A stretch of DNA of 29,010 nucleotides from WYZ-LMO2 sp040514265 (lineage in GTDB: Archaea > Halobacteriota > Archaeoglobi > Archaeoglobales > Archaeoglobaceae), in the NCBI GenBank assembly GCA_040514265.1, contig JBEVCD010000022.1, positions 1-29,010 of the forward strand. The letters are read 5' to 3'. Position 1 is the first letter of the stretch. Each line of letters starts with the position of its first letter. Shown here in pieces: positions 7,110 to 15,164 of this stretch. The position numbers and the translations under genes are program-made. A model generated the notes under the pieces. It did not search any database and was not told where the DNA came from. It saw nothing but the letters and a program-made list of their open reading frames with translations.

Positions 7110-8540
7110 GTGTTCGAGCTGGTTGCCATATTCGCCATATACTGGATAACCGTAGAAGTCGCGAAGAGGAAGGGTGTTTTCGGTAGCAGAGTGACGGCTT
7201 ACGGACCCATTCTTCTCATAAGAACCTTCAGACTCCTCGGCTTCATCGAAAGGCTCGCGAGATTCCGCCGTTTTTGGCGCTTCTTCGCCGAAGTCGGAGT
7301 GGTAGCCGTTCTGGCGGGCATGCTCTTCATGTTCGTTCTGATCCTTCTAGTCGATTACGTGATGGTCGTAAGCCCGCCGCAGCCCTCGGAGTACACGAGC
7401 CCCAGAGCTGCGCTGCTGATACCCGGCGTGAACCCCTTTGTGCCCCTCGTCTGGGGGGGAGTAGGTCTTGCAGTAACTCTCGTGGTTCACGAGTTCAGCC
7501 ACGCGGTGCTGTGCAGAACCGAAGGTATAAGGGTGAAAGCCCTCGGTGTTGTGCTAGCGTTGCTCCCGATAGGCGGCTTCGCCGAGCCCGACGAGGAGGA
7601 GCTTAAAGCTGCGAGATTCAGGGCGAAAATCAGAGTCTTTTCAGCCGGAATAGCGGCAAACTTCGCCGTAGCTTTCGCTGCTTTTGCTGCCTTCTTCTAT
7701 GCCCTCTCCTTTGTTTCACCAGCCGTCGTCGTTCTGGACGACGAGGGCAACTTCGTCGGTGTGGTAGAGAGAGTAAACGGCTTCGAAGTTTACGAAATCT
7801 CAGACCTCAAGCTCCAGTCTCAGAAGCTCGAACTCCTCGTCGTGGGGAAGAACGGAAGCGAGAAGGTACTGGTCGACAACGTTTGGGGTGTCAAAATCGT
7901 CGGCTTTCCCGAAGGCGATTATCCGGCGAAGAGGTCGGGAATGATGAGGGGTGACTTGATAGTTGCCGTAGACGGTGTGAAAGTCGAGAGCTACGAGGAG
8001 TTCAGGAAAGTGATGAAGTCGAAGAAGCCCGGCGAGGAGGTGGTAATTCGTGTTTACAGGAACGGAGAGTTTCTGAACGTCACGCTGCGACTGGCTGAAG
8101 CCAAAGGTAGAGCTTTCATGGGCGTTTACGTTTATCCGGGCTACTGCGTGGGTGGTTTGAACATCTACGAAAGCGGACAGCTGCTCCAGCAGCTTAAATC
8201 TTTGCCGAACGCAGCCCTCAACCCCGTAAACTGGTTCCTGATACTCGCGATGCCCTTCAGCTTTCAGGGTTTCGTCGGCGACTACGAGTTAATGTTCAGA
8301 GCAGAAAGACACGTTTTCTGGACGCTTAACACGCTCTACTGGGTAGCTTGGATAAACTTTTACGTCGGGCTGTTCAACTGTCTTCCAGCCGTTCCGCTCG
8401 ACGGCGGAAGAGTTCTGCAGGAACTACTGAGGAGGTTTGCAAGCGAGAAGGTCGCGGAGAAGTTCATGAGAGTGCTCACAGTCTTTATATTTGCTTCGAT
8501 AGCACTCTCCATAACCATACCGAACCTGGGAGCACTATGA
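7110..8540 (+). CDS. M50 family intramembrane metalloprotease (site-2 protease) with PDZ domain
   Basis: A 476-residue membrane protein starting with GTG. Hydrophobic spans cover roughly residues 1-18, 60-87 and 110-127. The zinc motif HEFSH (127-131) and the distal aspartate motif in NCLPAVPLDGGR (LDGG at 430-433) are the two halves of an S2P active site. Between them lies a soluble region, about residues 255-345, with a PDZ-like domain (AKRSGMMRGDLIVAVDGVKV). Such enzymes cut membrane-bound regulators or signal peptides inside the bilayer. Substrate and trigger are not deducible. The tRNA thiolase gene follows with a 4-base ATGA overlap. GTG at 7110 is the only start that keeps the first span and fits the promoter. 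Confidence 0.92.
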   Translation: MFELVAIFAIYWITVEVAKRKGVFGSRVTAYGPILLIRTFRLLGFIERLARFRRFWRFFAEVGVVAVLAGMLFMFVLILLVDYVMVVSPPQPSEYTSPRAALLIPGVNPFVPLVWGGVGLAVTLVVHEFSHAVLCRTEGIRVKALGVVLALLPIGGFAEPDEEELKAARFRAKIRVFSAGIAANFAVAFAAFAAFFYALSFVSPAVVVLDDEGNFVGVVERVNGFEVYEISDLKLQSQKLELLVVGKNGSEKVLVDNVWGVKIVGFPEGDYPAKRSGMMRGDLIVAVDGVKVESYEEFRKVMKSKKPGEEVVIRVYRNGEFLNVTLRLAEAKGRAFMGVYVYPGYCVGGLNIYESGQLLQQLKSLPNAALNPVNWFLILAMPFSFQGFVGDYELMFRAERHVFWTLNTLYWVAWINFYVGLFNCLPAVPLDGGRVLQELLRRFASEKVAEKFMRVLTVFIFASIALSITIPNLGAL

Positions 8541-9394
8541 GGTGCAGGTGCGGAGGGGAGGCTGTAACCTACCTTAGATACCTCCGAAGACCCCTCTGCG
8601 GTAGCTGCTTCACCCGCTACTACCTTTCCAGCGTTGAGAGGGCGATAAAAAAGTACGGAATCCTGAGAAGGAGCGAAAAGGTGCTTGCAGCTGTTTCCGG
8701 AGGTAAGGACAGCGCCGCCATGAGCTTTGCGCTGAAAAAGCTCGGATACGACTTCGAGATGCTTTTCATAGACCTCGGGATACCGGAATACTCCAAAGCC
8801 TGTCAGCGGGCTGTGGAGCGGCTGAGCGAGAGGATCGACGTGAATCTCAACGTAGTGGAGTTGAAGGACTACGGCTTTACGATAGCCAGAGTTAGCGCTA
8901 AGACCTGCTCAGCCTGCGGAGTAGCGAAGAGGTACATCATGAACACCTTCGCCAGGCAGCGGTTCGACGTCATAGCGACCGGGCACACAGCCGAAGACCT
9001 GACTTCCTTCTTCCTGAAGAACGTAGCGGGGGGTATGCATGAGTGGGCTGAGAAGCTGAAACCGAGGAACGAGCCCTTCGACGCTAAGATAGTTGCGAGA
9101 GCTAAGCCTATCTTCGCCATGAGCGAACGGGAGAACCTCGTGCTGACGATCGTCAACGACGTCCCTTTCGAGGCTGCAGAATGCCCGTACGCTCCCGAAC
9201 CGGAGTGGAAGGAGATAGTCTACGAGATAGAAAGGAGGAAGCCAGGTTTTGCGAAGAACTTCGTGAGGGGCTTGGCTTCTGAAGCTAAGGGCTTCGGCGA
9301 GGTCAGATACTGCAGGATGTGCGGGGAGGTTGCCAGCGGTGAACTCTGCGCTTTCTGCAAGCTGAGGCTCCGCCTCACTTCCGGCAGATCTTGA
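8537..9394 (+). CDS. TtuA/Ncs6-family tRNA 2-thiolation enzyme
   Basis: A 285-residue PP-loop ATPase that adenylates a tRNA uridine so that sulfur can replace the 2-oxygen. Visible features: N-terminal Cys pairs (Cys3, 5 and 21, 24), the PP-loop SGGKDS (54-59), three cysteines that hold the catalytic [4Fe-4S] cluster in TtuA (Cys124 and 127 in TCSACG, Cys216 in ECPYA), ATGHTAEDL, and a C-terminal zinc pair (CRMC, CAFC). In thermophiles TtuA makes 2-thioribothymidine at position 54 and raises tRNA stability; the paralogue Ncs6/NcsA thiolates U34. The sequence does not separate them with certainty. The start at 8537 comes from the ATGA overlap with the protease. It converges with guaAA, overlapping by 20 bases. 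Confidence 0.9.
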   Translation: MRCRCGGEAVTYLRYLRRPLCGSCFTRYYLSSVERAIKKYGILRRSEKVLAAVSGGKDSAAMSFALKKLGYDFEMLFIDLGIPEYSKACQRAVERLSERIDVNLNVVELKDYGFTIARVSAKTCSACGVAKRYIMNTFARQRFDVIATGHTAEDLTSFFLKNVAGGMHEWAEKLKPRNEPFDAKIVARAKPIFAMSERENLVLTIVNDVPFEAAECPYAPEPEWKEIVYEIERRKPGFAKNFVRGLASEAKGFGEVRYCRMCGEVASGELCAFCKLRLRLTSGRS

Positions 9395-9926
9395 CGAAGT
9401 TCTGGTAGAGCTCTACACCGTATTCGGAGTGGTAGACCTCGGGGTGCCACTGGACTCCGTATATCGGCTTTTTTCTGTGCCTCATCGCCTCGACCTCGCA
9501 GACCTTCGACGTAGCCAGCAGCTCGAACTCCTCTGGCATCCTCTTGACCTCATCCATGTGACTCGCCCAGACCCTTATCCTTTTAGGAAATCCTTCGAAC
9601 AGTTCGTCATCCTTCAGTATCTCTACCTCCGTCTCCGAATACTCGCCACTCTTTCCTCTGCCCACCTCCCCGCCGAAGATCTTGGCTATGAGCTGGTGCC
9701 CCAGACATATGCCGAGTATCGGAACATCCAGCTCTCTGACGTACTCCTCGCACCTGCCGGTTTTTTCCAGCGAGGGTCCACCTCCGATTACTATGCCATC
9801 TGCATCTCTGAGCTCCTCGACCGGCGTTGTGTTTTCCACGAGCTTCGACTCCACGCCGAGGTCGCGTAGGGTGCGGTGGATCAAGTGGTTGTACTGTCCG
9901 TAGTTGTAGATTACGTAGATCTTCAT
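9375..9926 (-). CDS. guaAA: GMP synthase, glutaminase subunit A
   Basis: A 183-residue class I glutamine amidotransferase. The catalytic triad is visible: Cys74 in GICLGHQ, and His161 and Glu163 in QWHPEV. Archaea often encode the glutaminase and the ATP pyrophosphatase of GMP synthase as separate proteins; this is the stand-alone glutaminase that supplies ammonia for XMP to GMP conversion. The synthetase subunit is not in this window. Its start overlaps the DUF2258-like gene by 4 bases, so it is the second gene of that transcript. Its 3' end overlaps the tRNA thiolase gene on the other strand by 20 bases. Confidence 0.93.
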   Translation of the reverse strand: MKIYVIYNYGQYNHLIHRTLRDLGVESKLVENTTPVEELRDADGIVIGGGPSLEKTGRCEEYVRELDVPILGICLGHQLIAKIFGGEVGRGKSGEYSETEVEILKDDELFEGFPKRIRVWASHMDEVKRMPEEFELLATSKVCEVEAMRHRKKPIYGVQWHPEVYHSEYGVELYQNFVKICRK

Positions 9927-10597
9927 ATCTCCTCCAGTTCTCCCTCGTAGATCTCCTCTTCCTCCTCTCCCATCAGCGTCTTGATCTCGTTCACGACTCT
10001 GAGCGCATCTCTGACCTCGACGTTTCTTGCGTTTGCCAGAAGCGTTTGGATGCTCTCCTCGACACCTCTGTCCACTTTCGTCCTGTCTATAACCTTAGCC
10101 GTGGGCTTCGTAACCGCTCCCCTCACGAGGTAGCTACCGTTTACGGGAGTAGCCATCACAGCTCCCGCGAACTCGTCGCCGAGGTAGAGGTAGTAGACCT
10201 CGTCGCCCAGATCCGTTTCGCCGACCTTTTCGATTCTGTATTCGAGCTCTGACTCCGTTATCTCTTCAGCTCTGCTGACGAGCTCTTTTACGATCTTCGC
10301 AACTTCCTCGTCAGGTATCCTCCTGAACACTTCCACGCTCAGCGTGTCGTAGTTCCACACGATCTGCGAGTCCCTGATCTCGTAATCTATCCTCACCCTC
10401 GTAACGTCGCCCTTGTCGACGTTCAGCCTGTTGACGTAAAGTTCGTAAAGCAGTCTGTTCAGCTCCGCCGCAGCCCTCGCAACCTCTTTACTGTCTACCT
10501 CCTCTCTCTTTATCGCATCCCTCAGCTGCGCGAATAGTGTTCGGCGTATCTTGTCTGCGTAGGCTCCAACTATCACAAAACCGCTGCTCAACCTCAT
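9923..10597 (-). CDS. DUF2258-like archaeal protein
   Basis: A 224-residue soluble, highly charged protein with a very acidic C-terminus (GEEEEEIYEGELEEI). The N-terminus SSGFVIVGAYADKIRRTLFAQL matches my memory of the archaeal DUF2258 family (PF10015), which has no settled function. It has a helical N-terminal half and a beta-rich middle (YYLYLGDEFAGAVMATPVNG). It is transcribed ahead of guaAA with an ATGA overlap. A TATA box 29 bases upstream, just inside the end of the threonine synthase gene, gives it its own promoter. The family call is from memory and moderately certain. Confidence 0.72.
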   Translation of the reverse strand: MRLSSGFVIVGAYADKIRRTLFAQLRDAIKREEVDSKEVARAAAELNRLLYELYVNRLNVDKGDVTRVRIDYEIRDSQIVWNYDTLSVEVFRRIPDEEVAKIVKELVSRAEEITESELEYRIEKVGETDLGDEVYYLYLGDEFAGAVMATPVNGSYLVRGAVTKPTAKVIDRTKVDRGVEESIQTLLANARNVEVRDALRVVNEIKTLMGEEEEEIYEGELEEI

Positions 10598-10610
10598 GTT
10601 AAATTCTACG

Positions 10611-11807
10611 CTACATGGGATATAAATTCATAACTCTGAGCACGGCTTCAACACTGGCCTCGACAACCACGGGCTCGCCGCACACGCGGAGCACGGTTTC
10701 GGGGTCTTTCAGGAGGTTGCCTGTGGCTATGCAGACGATCTTTTCACCCCTCTCTATCTCTCCCTTCTTCGCGAGCTTCAGAAGCCCAGCAACGCTCGCA
10801 GCCGAGGCGGGCTCGACGCCTATTCCCTCCCTCGCTGCGAGCAGCTTCTGAGCTTCGATTATCTCCGAATCGCTTACGACTTCCGCCCCGCCGTTGGAGT
10901 TGTAGATCGCTCTCAGAGCCTTCTTTGCGCTTACGGGGTTTCCTATGCGTATAGCCGTGGCGATCGTCTCAGGTTTCTCGACAGGTTCCACCTCCTCTTT
11001 CCCCTCCAAGAACGCTCTGTATATCGGTGCAGCTCCCTCCGCCTGCACGCCGAACATTCTGGGTATGGAGTCTATCATGTCGAGCTCCCTGAGCTCCGAG
11101 AACCCCTTGTAGATCGCCGATATGTTTCCCGCATTGCCAACTGGGACGAAGACCCTGTCCGGGACGAACTTCTCGGCTATCTCGAACGCTATGGTCTTCT
11201 GCCCTTCGAGCCTGTAGGGGTTCACGGAGTTGAGAAGGTAAACGTCCGCTACTCTGCAGACCTCTCTGACTATCCTCAGCGCGTCGTCGAAGTTTCCCTT
11301 CACGCCTATGACTTTGGCTCCGTGCATCAAAGCCTGTGCTACCTTCCCGAGGGCAACCTTTCCGGCTGGGAGTAGGACGAAAGCTTTCAGCCCGGCTTTT
11401 GCTGCGTACATAGCCATGGAAGCCGAGGTGTTTCCCGTCGAAGCGCAGGCGACCGCTCTTTTCCTGAATTCTACGGCTTTTGTCACACCGACTGTCATTC
11501 CGCGATCCTTGAAGGAGCCGGATGGGTTCAAGCCCTCGTGCTTGACGTAAACTTCAGCTCCTACGATCTCGCTCAACCTCTCTGCCTTGTAGAGTGGAGT
11601 AGCCCCTTCGAGGAGCGTTACCGGCTCAATTCGAACCGGAAGGAGACTGCGGTACTTCCACACACCGGTAACGTTCCCATCGAGTTTGAAATCGACTTCT
11701 AGACTTTCGAGGTCGAACTCAACTTCCAGCAAACCTCCGCAGAACGAGCAGGTGTAGCTGGTTTCGTCGTTTTCCCTTCCGCAATCTATGCAGCGAAGCC
11801 GGAACAT
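10611..11807 (-). CDS. thrC: Threonine synthase
   Basis: A 398-residue PLP enzyme that converts O-phosphohomoserine to threonine. The N-terminal zinc-ribbon-like element has two Cys pairs (Cys6, 9 and Cys20, 23), then comes the PLP lysine Lys100 in PSGSFKDRGM, the ASTGNTSASMA phosphate/PLP loop, PVGNAGNISA, and a late catalytic-domain segment GVEPASAASVAGLLKL. The ATG at 11807 is chosen because MFRLRCIDCG is the standard N-terminus of archaeal threonine synthases; the longer ORF to 11873 would run through promoter sequence. GGTGAGAAG upstream is a plausible ribosome site. It is divergent from the S15 gene. Confidence 0.94.
   Translation of the reverse strand: MFRLRCIDCGRENDETSYTCSFCGGLLEVEFDLESLEVDFKLDGNVTGVWKYRSLLPVRIEPVTLLEGATPLYKAERLSEIVGAEVYVKHEGLNPSGSFKDRGMTVGVTKAVEFRKRAVACASTGNTSASMAMYAAKAGLKAFVLLPAGKVALGKVAQALMHGAKVIGVKGNFDDALRIVREVCRVADVYLLNSVNPYRLEGQKTIAFEIAEKFVPDRVFVPVGNAGNISAIYKGFSELRELDMIDSIPRMFGVQAEGAAPIYRAFLEGKEEVEPVEKPETIATAIRIGNPVSAKKALRAIYNSNGGAEVVSDSEIIEAQKLLAAREGIGVEPASAASVAGLLKLAKKGEIERGEKIVCIATGNLLKDPETVLRVCGEPVVVEASVEAVLRVMNLYPM
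10619..10626 (-). promoter_or_regulatory. TATA box of the DUF2258-like/guaAA unit
   Basis: TTTATATC on the minus strand starts 29 bases before the ATG at 10597. It lies within the last codons of threonine synthase, so the downstream pair can be transcribed independently from inside the upstream gene. Confidence 0.6.
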
Positions 11808-11851
11808 GCGGAAACTTCTCACCCGCGTAAAATACGTTTGTGTTCGCAACC

Positions 11852-11859
11852 TATATATT
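11852..11859 (+). promoter_or_regulatory. TATA box of the S15 operon, in the divergent thrC/S15 spacer
   Basis: TATATATT begins 42 bases before the S15 ATG, so a leader of about 12-15 bases is expected; it carries the Shine-Dalgarno AAGGTGA at 11881-11887. On the other strand TATTTTAC (11827-11834) or the same TATATA element could serve thrC. The spacer of 86 bases holds both promoters. Confidence 0.6.
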
Positions 11860-11893
11860 GCGACTGACACCATTGCTGAGAAGGTGAGCGATC

Positions 11894-12349
11894 ATGGCTC
11901 GGATGCACGCTCGCAGAAGGGGTAAGTCGGGATCGAAGAGAGTTTACAGGGACAAGCCGCCGGAATGGGTCGAGATGACACCGGAGGAGGTTGAGAAGAA
12001 GGTAGTCGAACTCTACAACGAGGGTTATGAACCAAGTCAGATCGGAATGATCCTCAGGGATCGCTACGGAATCCCCTCCGTCAGGCAGGTCACGGGCAAG
12101 AAGCTCGTGCAGATACTGAAGGAACATGGAGTCGAGATGAAGTATCCGGAGGACCTCAAGGCTCTGATAAAGAAAGCCCTGAACTTGAGGAAGCACCTCG
12201 AAGTCCACAAGAAGGACAAGCACAACAGGAGGGGGTTGCAGCTCATCGAAGCCAAGATCTGGAGACTCTCGAACTACTACAAGGAGAAGGGGATCCTACC
12301 GCCGGACTGGAAGTACGACCCCGAGAGGCTCAAGATAGAGATAAGATGA
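11894..12349 (+). CDS. rps15: 30S ribosomal protein uS15 (S15)
   Basis: A 151-residue archaeal/eukaryotic-type S15. It begins MARMHARRRGKSGSKR, has the archaeal N-terminal extension (WVEMTPEEVEKKVVELYNEG) and the RNA-binding core HKKDKHNRRGLQLIEAKIWRLSNYYK. The length is normal for archaea. uS15 binds the central domain of 16S rRNA early in 30S assembly. A short leader with a clear Shine-Dalgarno precedes it. It heads an overlapping chain with lysA, a phosphoesterase and mobB; the first junction is ATGA. Confidence 0.97.
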   Translation: MARMHARRRGKSGSKRVYRDKPPEWVEMTPEEVEKKVVELYNEGYEPSQIGMILRDRYGIPSVRQVTGKKLVQILKEHGVEMKYPEDLKALIKKALNLRKHLEVHKKDKHNRRGLQLIEAKIWRLSNYYKEKGILPPDWKYDPERLKIEIR

Positions 12350-13593
12350 TAGCACCCCGCGGAGACGTCTTGTACGTTGAAGACGTCCCCGTGACGGAGA
12401 TAGCGGAAAGCGTAGGGACGCCGGTCTACATAACATCCAAATCTGTCCTCGACGGGAACATCGAATCCTATAAGGCGGCTTTTCCGAACGCTTCCCTGCT
12501 TTACGCCGTTAAGGCGAACAACAACCTCTCCCTCATGAAGATAATAGCGAGGAGCGGCTTCGGAGCCGACGTCTTTAGCGACGGTGAGCTGTATCTGGCA
12601 CTCCTCGCCGGCTTCGAGAGAGAACTTACGCTCTTCAACGGTAACTCGAAGAGCGACTCGGAGATAGAGATGGGAATAAACGCCGGCGTGAAGTTCAGCG
12701 TGGACAGCTACGACGAGCTGGAAACGATCTCCTCTCTGGCTGACAGGGAAGTGGAGATAGCCTTCCGCGTGAACCCGAACATAGACCCCAAGACACATCC
12801 CAAGATAGCCACGGGCTTGAGGGAGTCCAAGTTCGGCATCCCGCACGAGGAAGCCTTTAAAGCCTACGAAAAAGCCGTCAGAGCTCGAAACATCGAGCCG
12901 GTCGGAATCCACTGTCACGTGGGAAGTCAGATAAAGGATCTCTCCGTCTTTGCGGAAGCTTTGAACAGACTCTTCGACATCGCCAGGGAGGTCGAGAAGC
13001 TCGGAGTGGAGCTCGAATTTCTCGATATCGGCGGTGGACTGGCAATAGACTACGACGGAAGCGGAGCACCGACGCCGAAGGATCTTGCTGACGTTCTTCT
13101 GCCGATCTACGAGGATAGACTCGGCGAACTGAAATCCGAACCCGAGCTCTGGCTGGAACCCGGAAGGAGCGTCGTGGGGAACACGACGATACTGCTGACG
13201 AGGGTCAACGCAGTCAAGAGAGGTTACAGGAACTTCGTAGCCGTCGACGCCGGTTTCAACCTGCTGATAAGACCGGTGATGTACAACGCCTACCACAGGG
13301 TTGCAGTGGCTAACAAGATGTCCCAGCCAGCGAGCGAAGTTTACACGGTGGTTGGACCGATATGCGAGAGCGGCGACGTTATTGCGAGGGACAGAAAGTT
13401 GCCGAAAGTTGAGAAGGGCGATCTGATAGCGATCTTCGACACCGGGGCATACGGGTTCGCGATGAGCAGCCAGTACAACGGAAGACTTCGATGCGCCGAG
13501 GTGCTGGTCAGCGGAAGCAGGTGGTGGGTGACGAGGGATAGGGAGAGCTACGGAGACCTTTTAGCGAAACAGAGGGTTCCGGAATGGCTCTGA
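12346..13593 (+). CDS. lysA: Diaminopimelate decarboxylase
   Basis: A 415-residue fold-III PLP enzyme, the last step of lysine synthesis by the diaminopimelate route. Visible are the PLP lysine Lys56 in YAVKANNN, the HCHVGSQ segment, the phosphate-binding glycine run LDIGGGLAIDY, EPGRSVVGN, and CESGD, which supplies the active-site cysteine from the partner subunit. The start overlaps the S15 stop by 4 bases and the phosphoesterase begins 10 bases before its stop. Lysine biosynthesis behind a ribosomal protein is a cotranscription pattern whose logic is not clear from the sequence. Confidence 0.95.
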   Translation: MIAPRGDVLYVEDVPVTEIAESVGTPVYITSKSVLDGNIESYKAAFPNASLLYAVKANNNLSLMKIIARSGFGADVFSDGELYLALLAGFERELTLFNGNSKSDSEIEMGINAGVKFSVDSYDELETISSLADREVEIAFRVNPNIDPKTHPKIATGLRESKFGIPHEEAFKAYEKAVRARNIEPVGIHCHVGSQIKDLSVFAEALNRLFDIAREVEKLGVELEFLDIGGGLAIDYDGSGAPTPKDLADVLLPIYEDRLGELKSEPELWLEPGRSVVGNTTILLTRVNAVKRGYRNFVAVDAGFNLLIRPVMYNAYHRVAVANKMSQPASEVYTVVGPICESGDVIARDRKLPKVEKGDLIAIFDTGAYGFAMSSQYNGRLRCAEVLVSGSRWWVTRDRESYGDLLAKQRVPEWL

Positions 13594-14105
13594 TCCTAAT
13601 ACTGGGTGACTCGCACATTCCGAGGAGAGCCAGCTGGTTTCCGAAAGAGTTCGAGGATCTCTTCGCCAAGCGTTTCGACTTCGTTGTCTGCACGGGCGAT
13701 CTGACGGACAAGACTGTCCTCGAATACCTCAGGCGACTCGGAAAGACAATCGCTGTAAGGGGCAACATGGACCACCTGCCGCTGCCGGAGTACGAGGAGC
13801 TCAGAATCGGCGAGCTGAAGTTAGGCGTTATTCACGGAGATCAGGTTTATCCTCGCGGTAACAGGGAGCAGTTGATGGAGATAGCCCTTGAAAAGGGAGT
13901 GGATTTGTTGATCTCCGGGCATACCCACTCGCCGGACTTCTTCAAGAGGAGCGTCGTCCTTCTAAACCCTGGCTCAGTTACGGGCGTCTGGGGCGGTGGC
14001 GGAGGCTCGCTGAATCCGTCCTTTATGCTCCTAGACACCGATAAAATGATCGTTGAGCTTTACGAGCTCAAAAAGGGTCTCCACAAGAGGGTGTTCGAGA
14101 TTTGA
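13584..14105 (+). CDS. YfcE/MJ0936-type metallophosphoesterase
   Basis: A 173-residue calcineurin-like phosphoesterase with all metal-binding motifs in order: GDSH near the start, CTGDL, RGNMD, IHGD and SGHTHSP. The family (YfcE, MJ0936, the Vps29 fold) holds two divalent metals and shows phosphodiesterase activity on artificial substrates; natural substrates are mostly unknown. A glycine run (GVWGGGGGSLNPS) precedes the last strands and is slightly unusual. It starts 10 bases inside lysA and ends in a TTGA junction with mobB, so it is part of the S15 chain. Confidence 0.92.
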   Translation: MALILILGDSHIPRRASWFPKEFEDLFAKRFDFVVCTGDLTDKTVLEYLRRLGKTIAVRGNMDHLPLPEYEELRIGELKLGVIHGDQVYPRGNREQLMEIALEKGVDLLISGHTHSPDFFKRSVVLLNPGSVTGVWGGGGGSLNPSFMLLDTDKMIVELYELKKGLHKRVFEI

Positions 14106-14575
14106 TAGTCAGCATCGTCGGAACATCTGGAAGTGGAAAAACGACGCTCATAACGAGGCTCGTCCCCATCTTAAAGCGGAGGGGTTTGAGAGTAGCGGTC
14201 GTCAAGAGGCACGCCCACGGAGACTTCGAGATAGACAAGGAGGGGAAGGACTCTTGGAAGATTTACAACAGCGGGGCGGACGTCGTAATAGCTTCTCCTG
14301 TGAAATTGGCGCTGATAAAGAGGGTTAACGCCGACGATCTGGACTGGATAGTCGAGAGGTACCTCTTCGACTACGACGTCGTGCTCACGGAGGGCTTCAG
14401 CAAAGCCGGAAAGGACAGGATAGTGGTCGTAAAAAAGCCGGAAGAGGTGGAGTTCTTCAAGCAGGGAAGGATACTCGCGGTCGTGTGCGATGAGAGGGTC
14501 GAGGGCTACAGATGGTTCAGGCGCGACGATGTCGAAAGCGTAGCGTCTCTGATACTCTCTCTGCTCCCCGACTGA
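14102..14575 (+). CDS. mobB: Molybdopterin-guanine dinucleotide biosynthesis protein MobB
   Basis: A 157-residue P-loop GTPase-like protein with Walker A GTSGSGKTT (residues 7-15), the AVVKRHAHGDFEIDKEGKDS segment and DVVLTEGFSKAGKDRIVVV. These match MobB, which helps MobA or related proteins attach GMP to molybdopterin for molybdo- and tungstoenzymes. It begins with TTG, whose last two bases belong to the TGA of the phosphoesterase (TTGA), the same coupling geometry as the ATGA junctions. It is the last gene of the S15 chain; a convergent gene follows after 37 bases. No other molybdenum cofactor gene is present in the window. Confidence 0.92.
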   Translation: MIVSIVGTSGSGKTTLITRLVPILKRRGLRVAVVKRHAHGDFEIDKEGKDSWKIYNSGADVVIASPVKLALIKRVNADDLDWIVERYLFDYDVVLTEGFSKAGKDRIVVVKKPEEVEFFKQGRILAVVCDERVEGYRWFRRDDVESVASLILSLLPD

Positions 14576-14612
14576 CCGTTATCCGGACTCTTCAACCAAT
14601 GACTTTGCGCCT

Positions 14613-15164
14613 CTAAATCTCACCCCAGCGCGCGTAGTTCACGCTCAACCCCGCGAGTTCCATCATCCGCGAGACTGTGAAGTCCACCATTTCCTCGATA
14701 CTCCCCGGCTTTGAGTAGAAGGTCATGACGAGGGGAAAGACTATTGCACCCAGATCAGAGAGTTTCGCGAGGTTTCTCAGGTGCTGCGAGTGCATTGGTG
14801 CCTCCCTAACACCGAGCAGCAGTCTTCTCCTCTCCTTCAGCGCGACATCGGCTGCCCTTGTAACGAGGTTGTCGGTAATCCCGTTCGCTATCGCCGCAGC
14901 CGTCTTCATGCTGCACGGCACGATGAACATGGCGTCAAACCTGAAACTGCCGCTCGCGAAGGGCGCGTGTATCTCGTCCTCGTCGTAGTATCTGGTGGCG
15001 ATCTCCCTCAGGCTGTACTCGTCGTAATCGGTCTCACTCTTCAGTGTTATCCTCGCAGCTCTGGTAGTGATCGCGTAGACTTCTCCGTACTCTCTGAGTC
15101 TCTCAATCAACCTGATCCCGACTATCTGACCGGAAGCTCCCGTAAGGGCTACGATAAACTTCAT
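14613..15164 (-). CDS. ubiX: Flavin prenyltransferase UbiX
   Basis: A 183-residue flavoprotein with the N-terminal LTGASGQIVGIRL nucleotide-binding loop, VPCSMKTAAAIANGITDNL, and VREAPMHSQHLRNL around the active site. UbiX joins dimethylallyl phosphate to FMN and makes prenyl-FMN, the cofactor of UbiD-type (de)carboxylases. Those act in quinone synthesis and in anaerobic conversion of aromatic acids. No UbiD gene lies in the window. The start overlaps the CetZ stop by 4 bases (ATGA), so UbiX is translated from the CetZ message. The call is secure; the downstream client enzyme is unknown. Confidence 0.94.
   Translation of the reverse strand: MKFIVALTGASGQIVGIRLIERLREYGEVYAITTRAARITLKSETDYDEYSLREIATRYYDEDEIHAPFASGSFRFDAMFIVPCSMKTAAAIANGITDNLVTRAADVALKERRRLLLGVREAPMHSQHLRNLAKLSDLGAIVFPLVMTFYSKPGSIEEMVDFTVSRMMELAGLSVNYARWGEI

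Noticed and set aside
11808..11873. N-terminal extension of threonine synthase
   Set aside because: The extension reads through the divergent promoter spacer; the family N-terminus begins at 11807.
12277..13296. 339-codon minus-strand ORF opposite lysA
   Set aside because: It is a shadow of lysA, whose plus-strand protein has all catalytic motifs.
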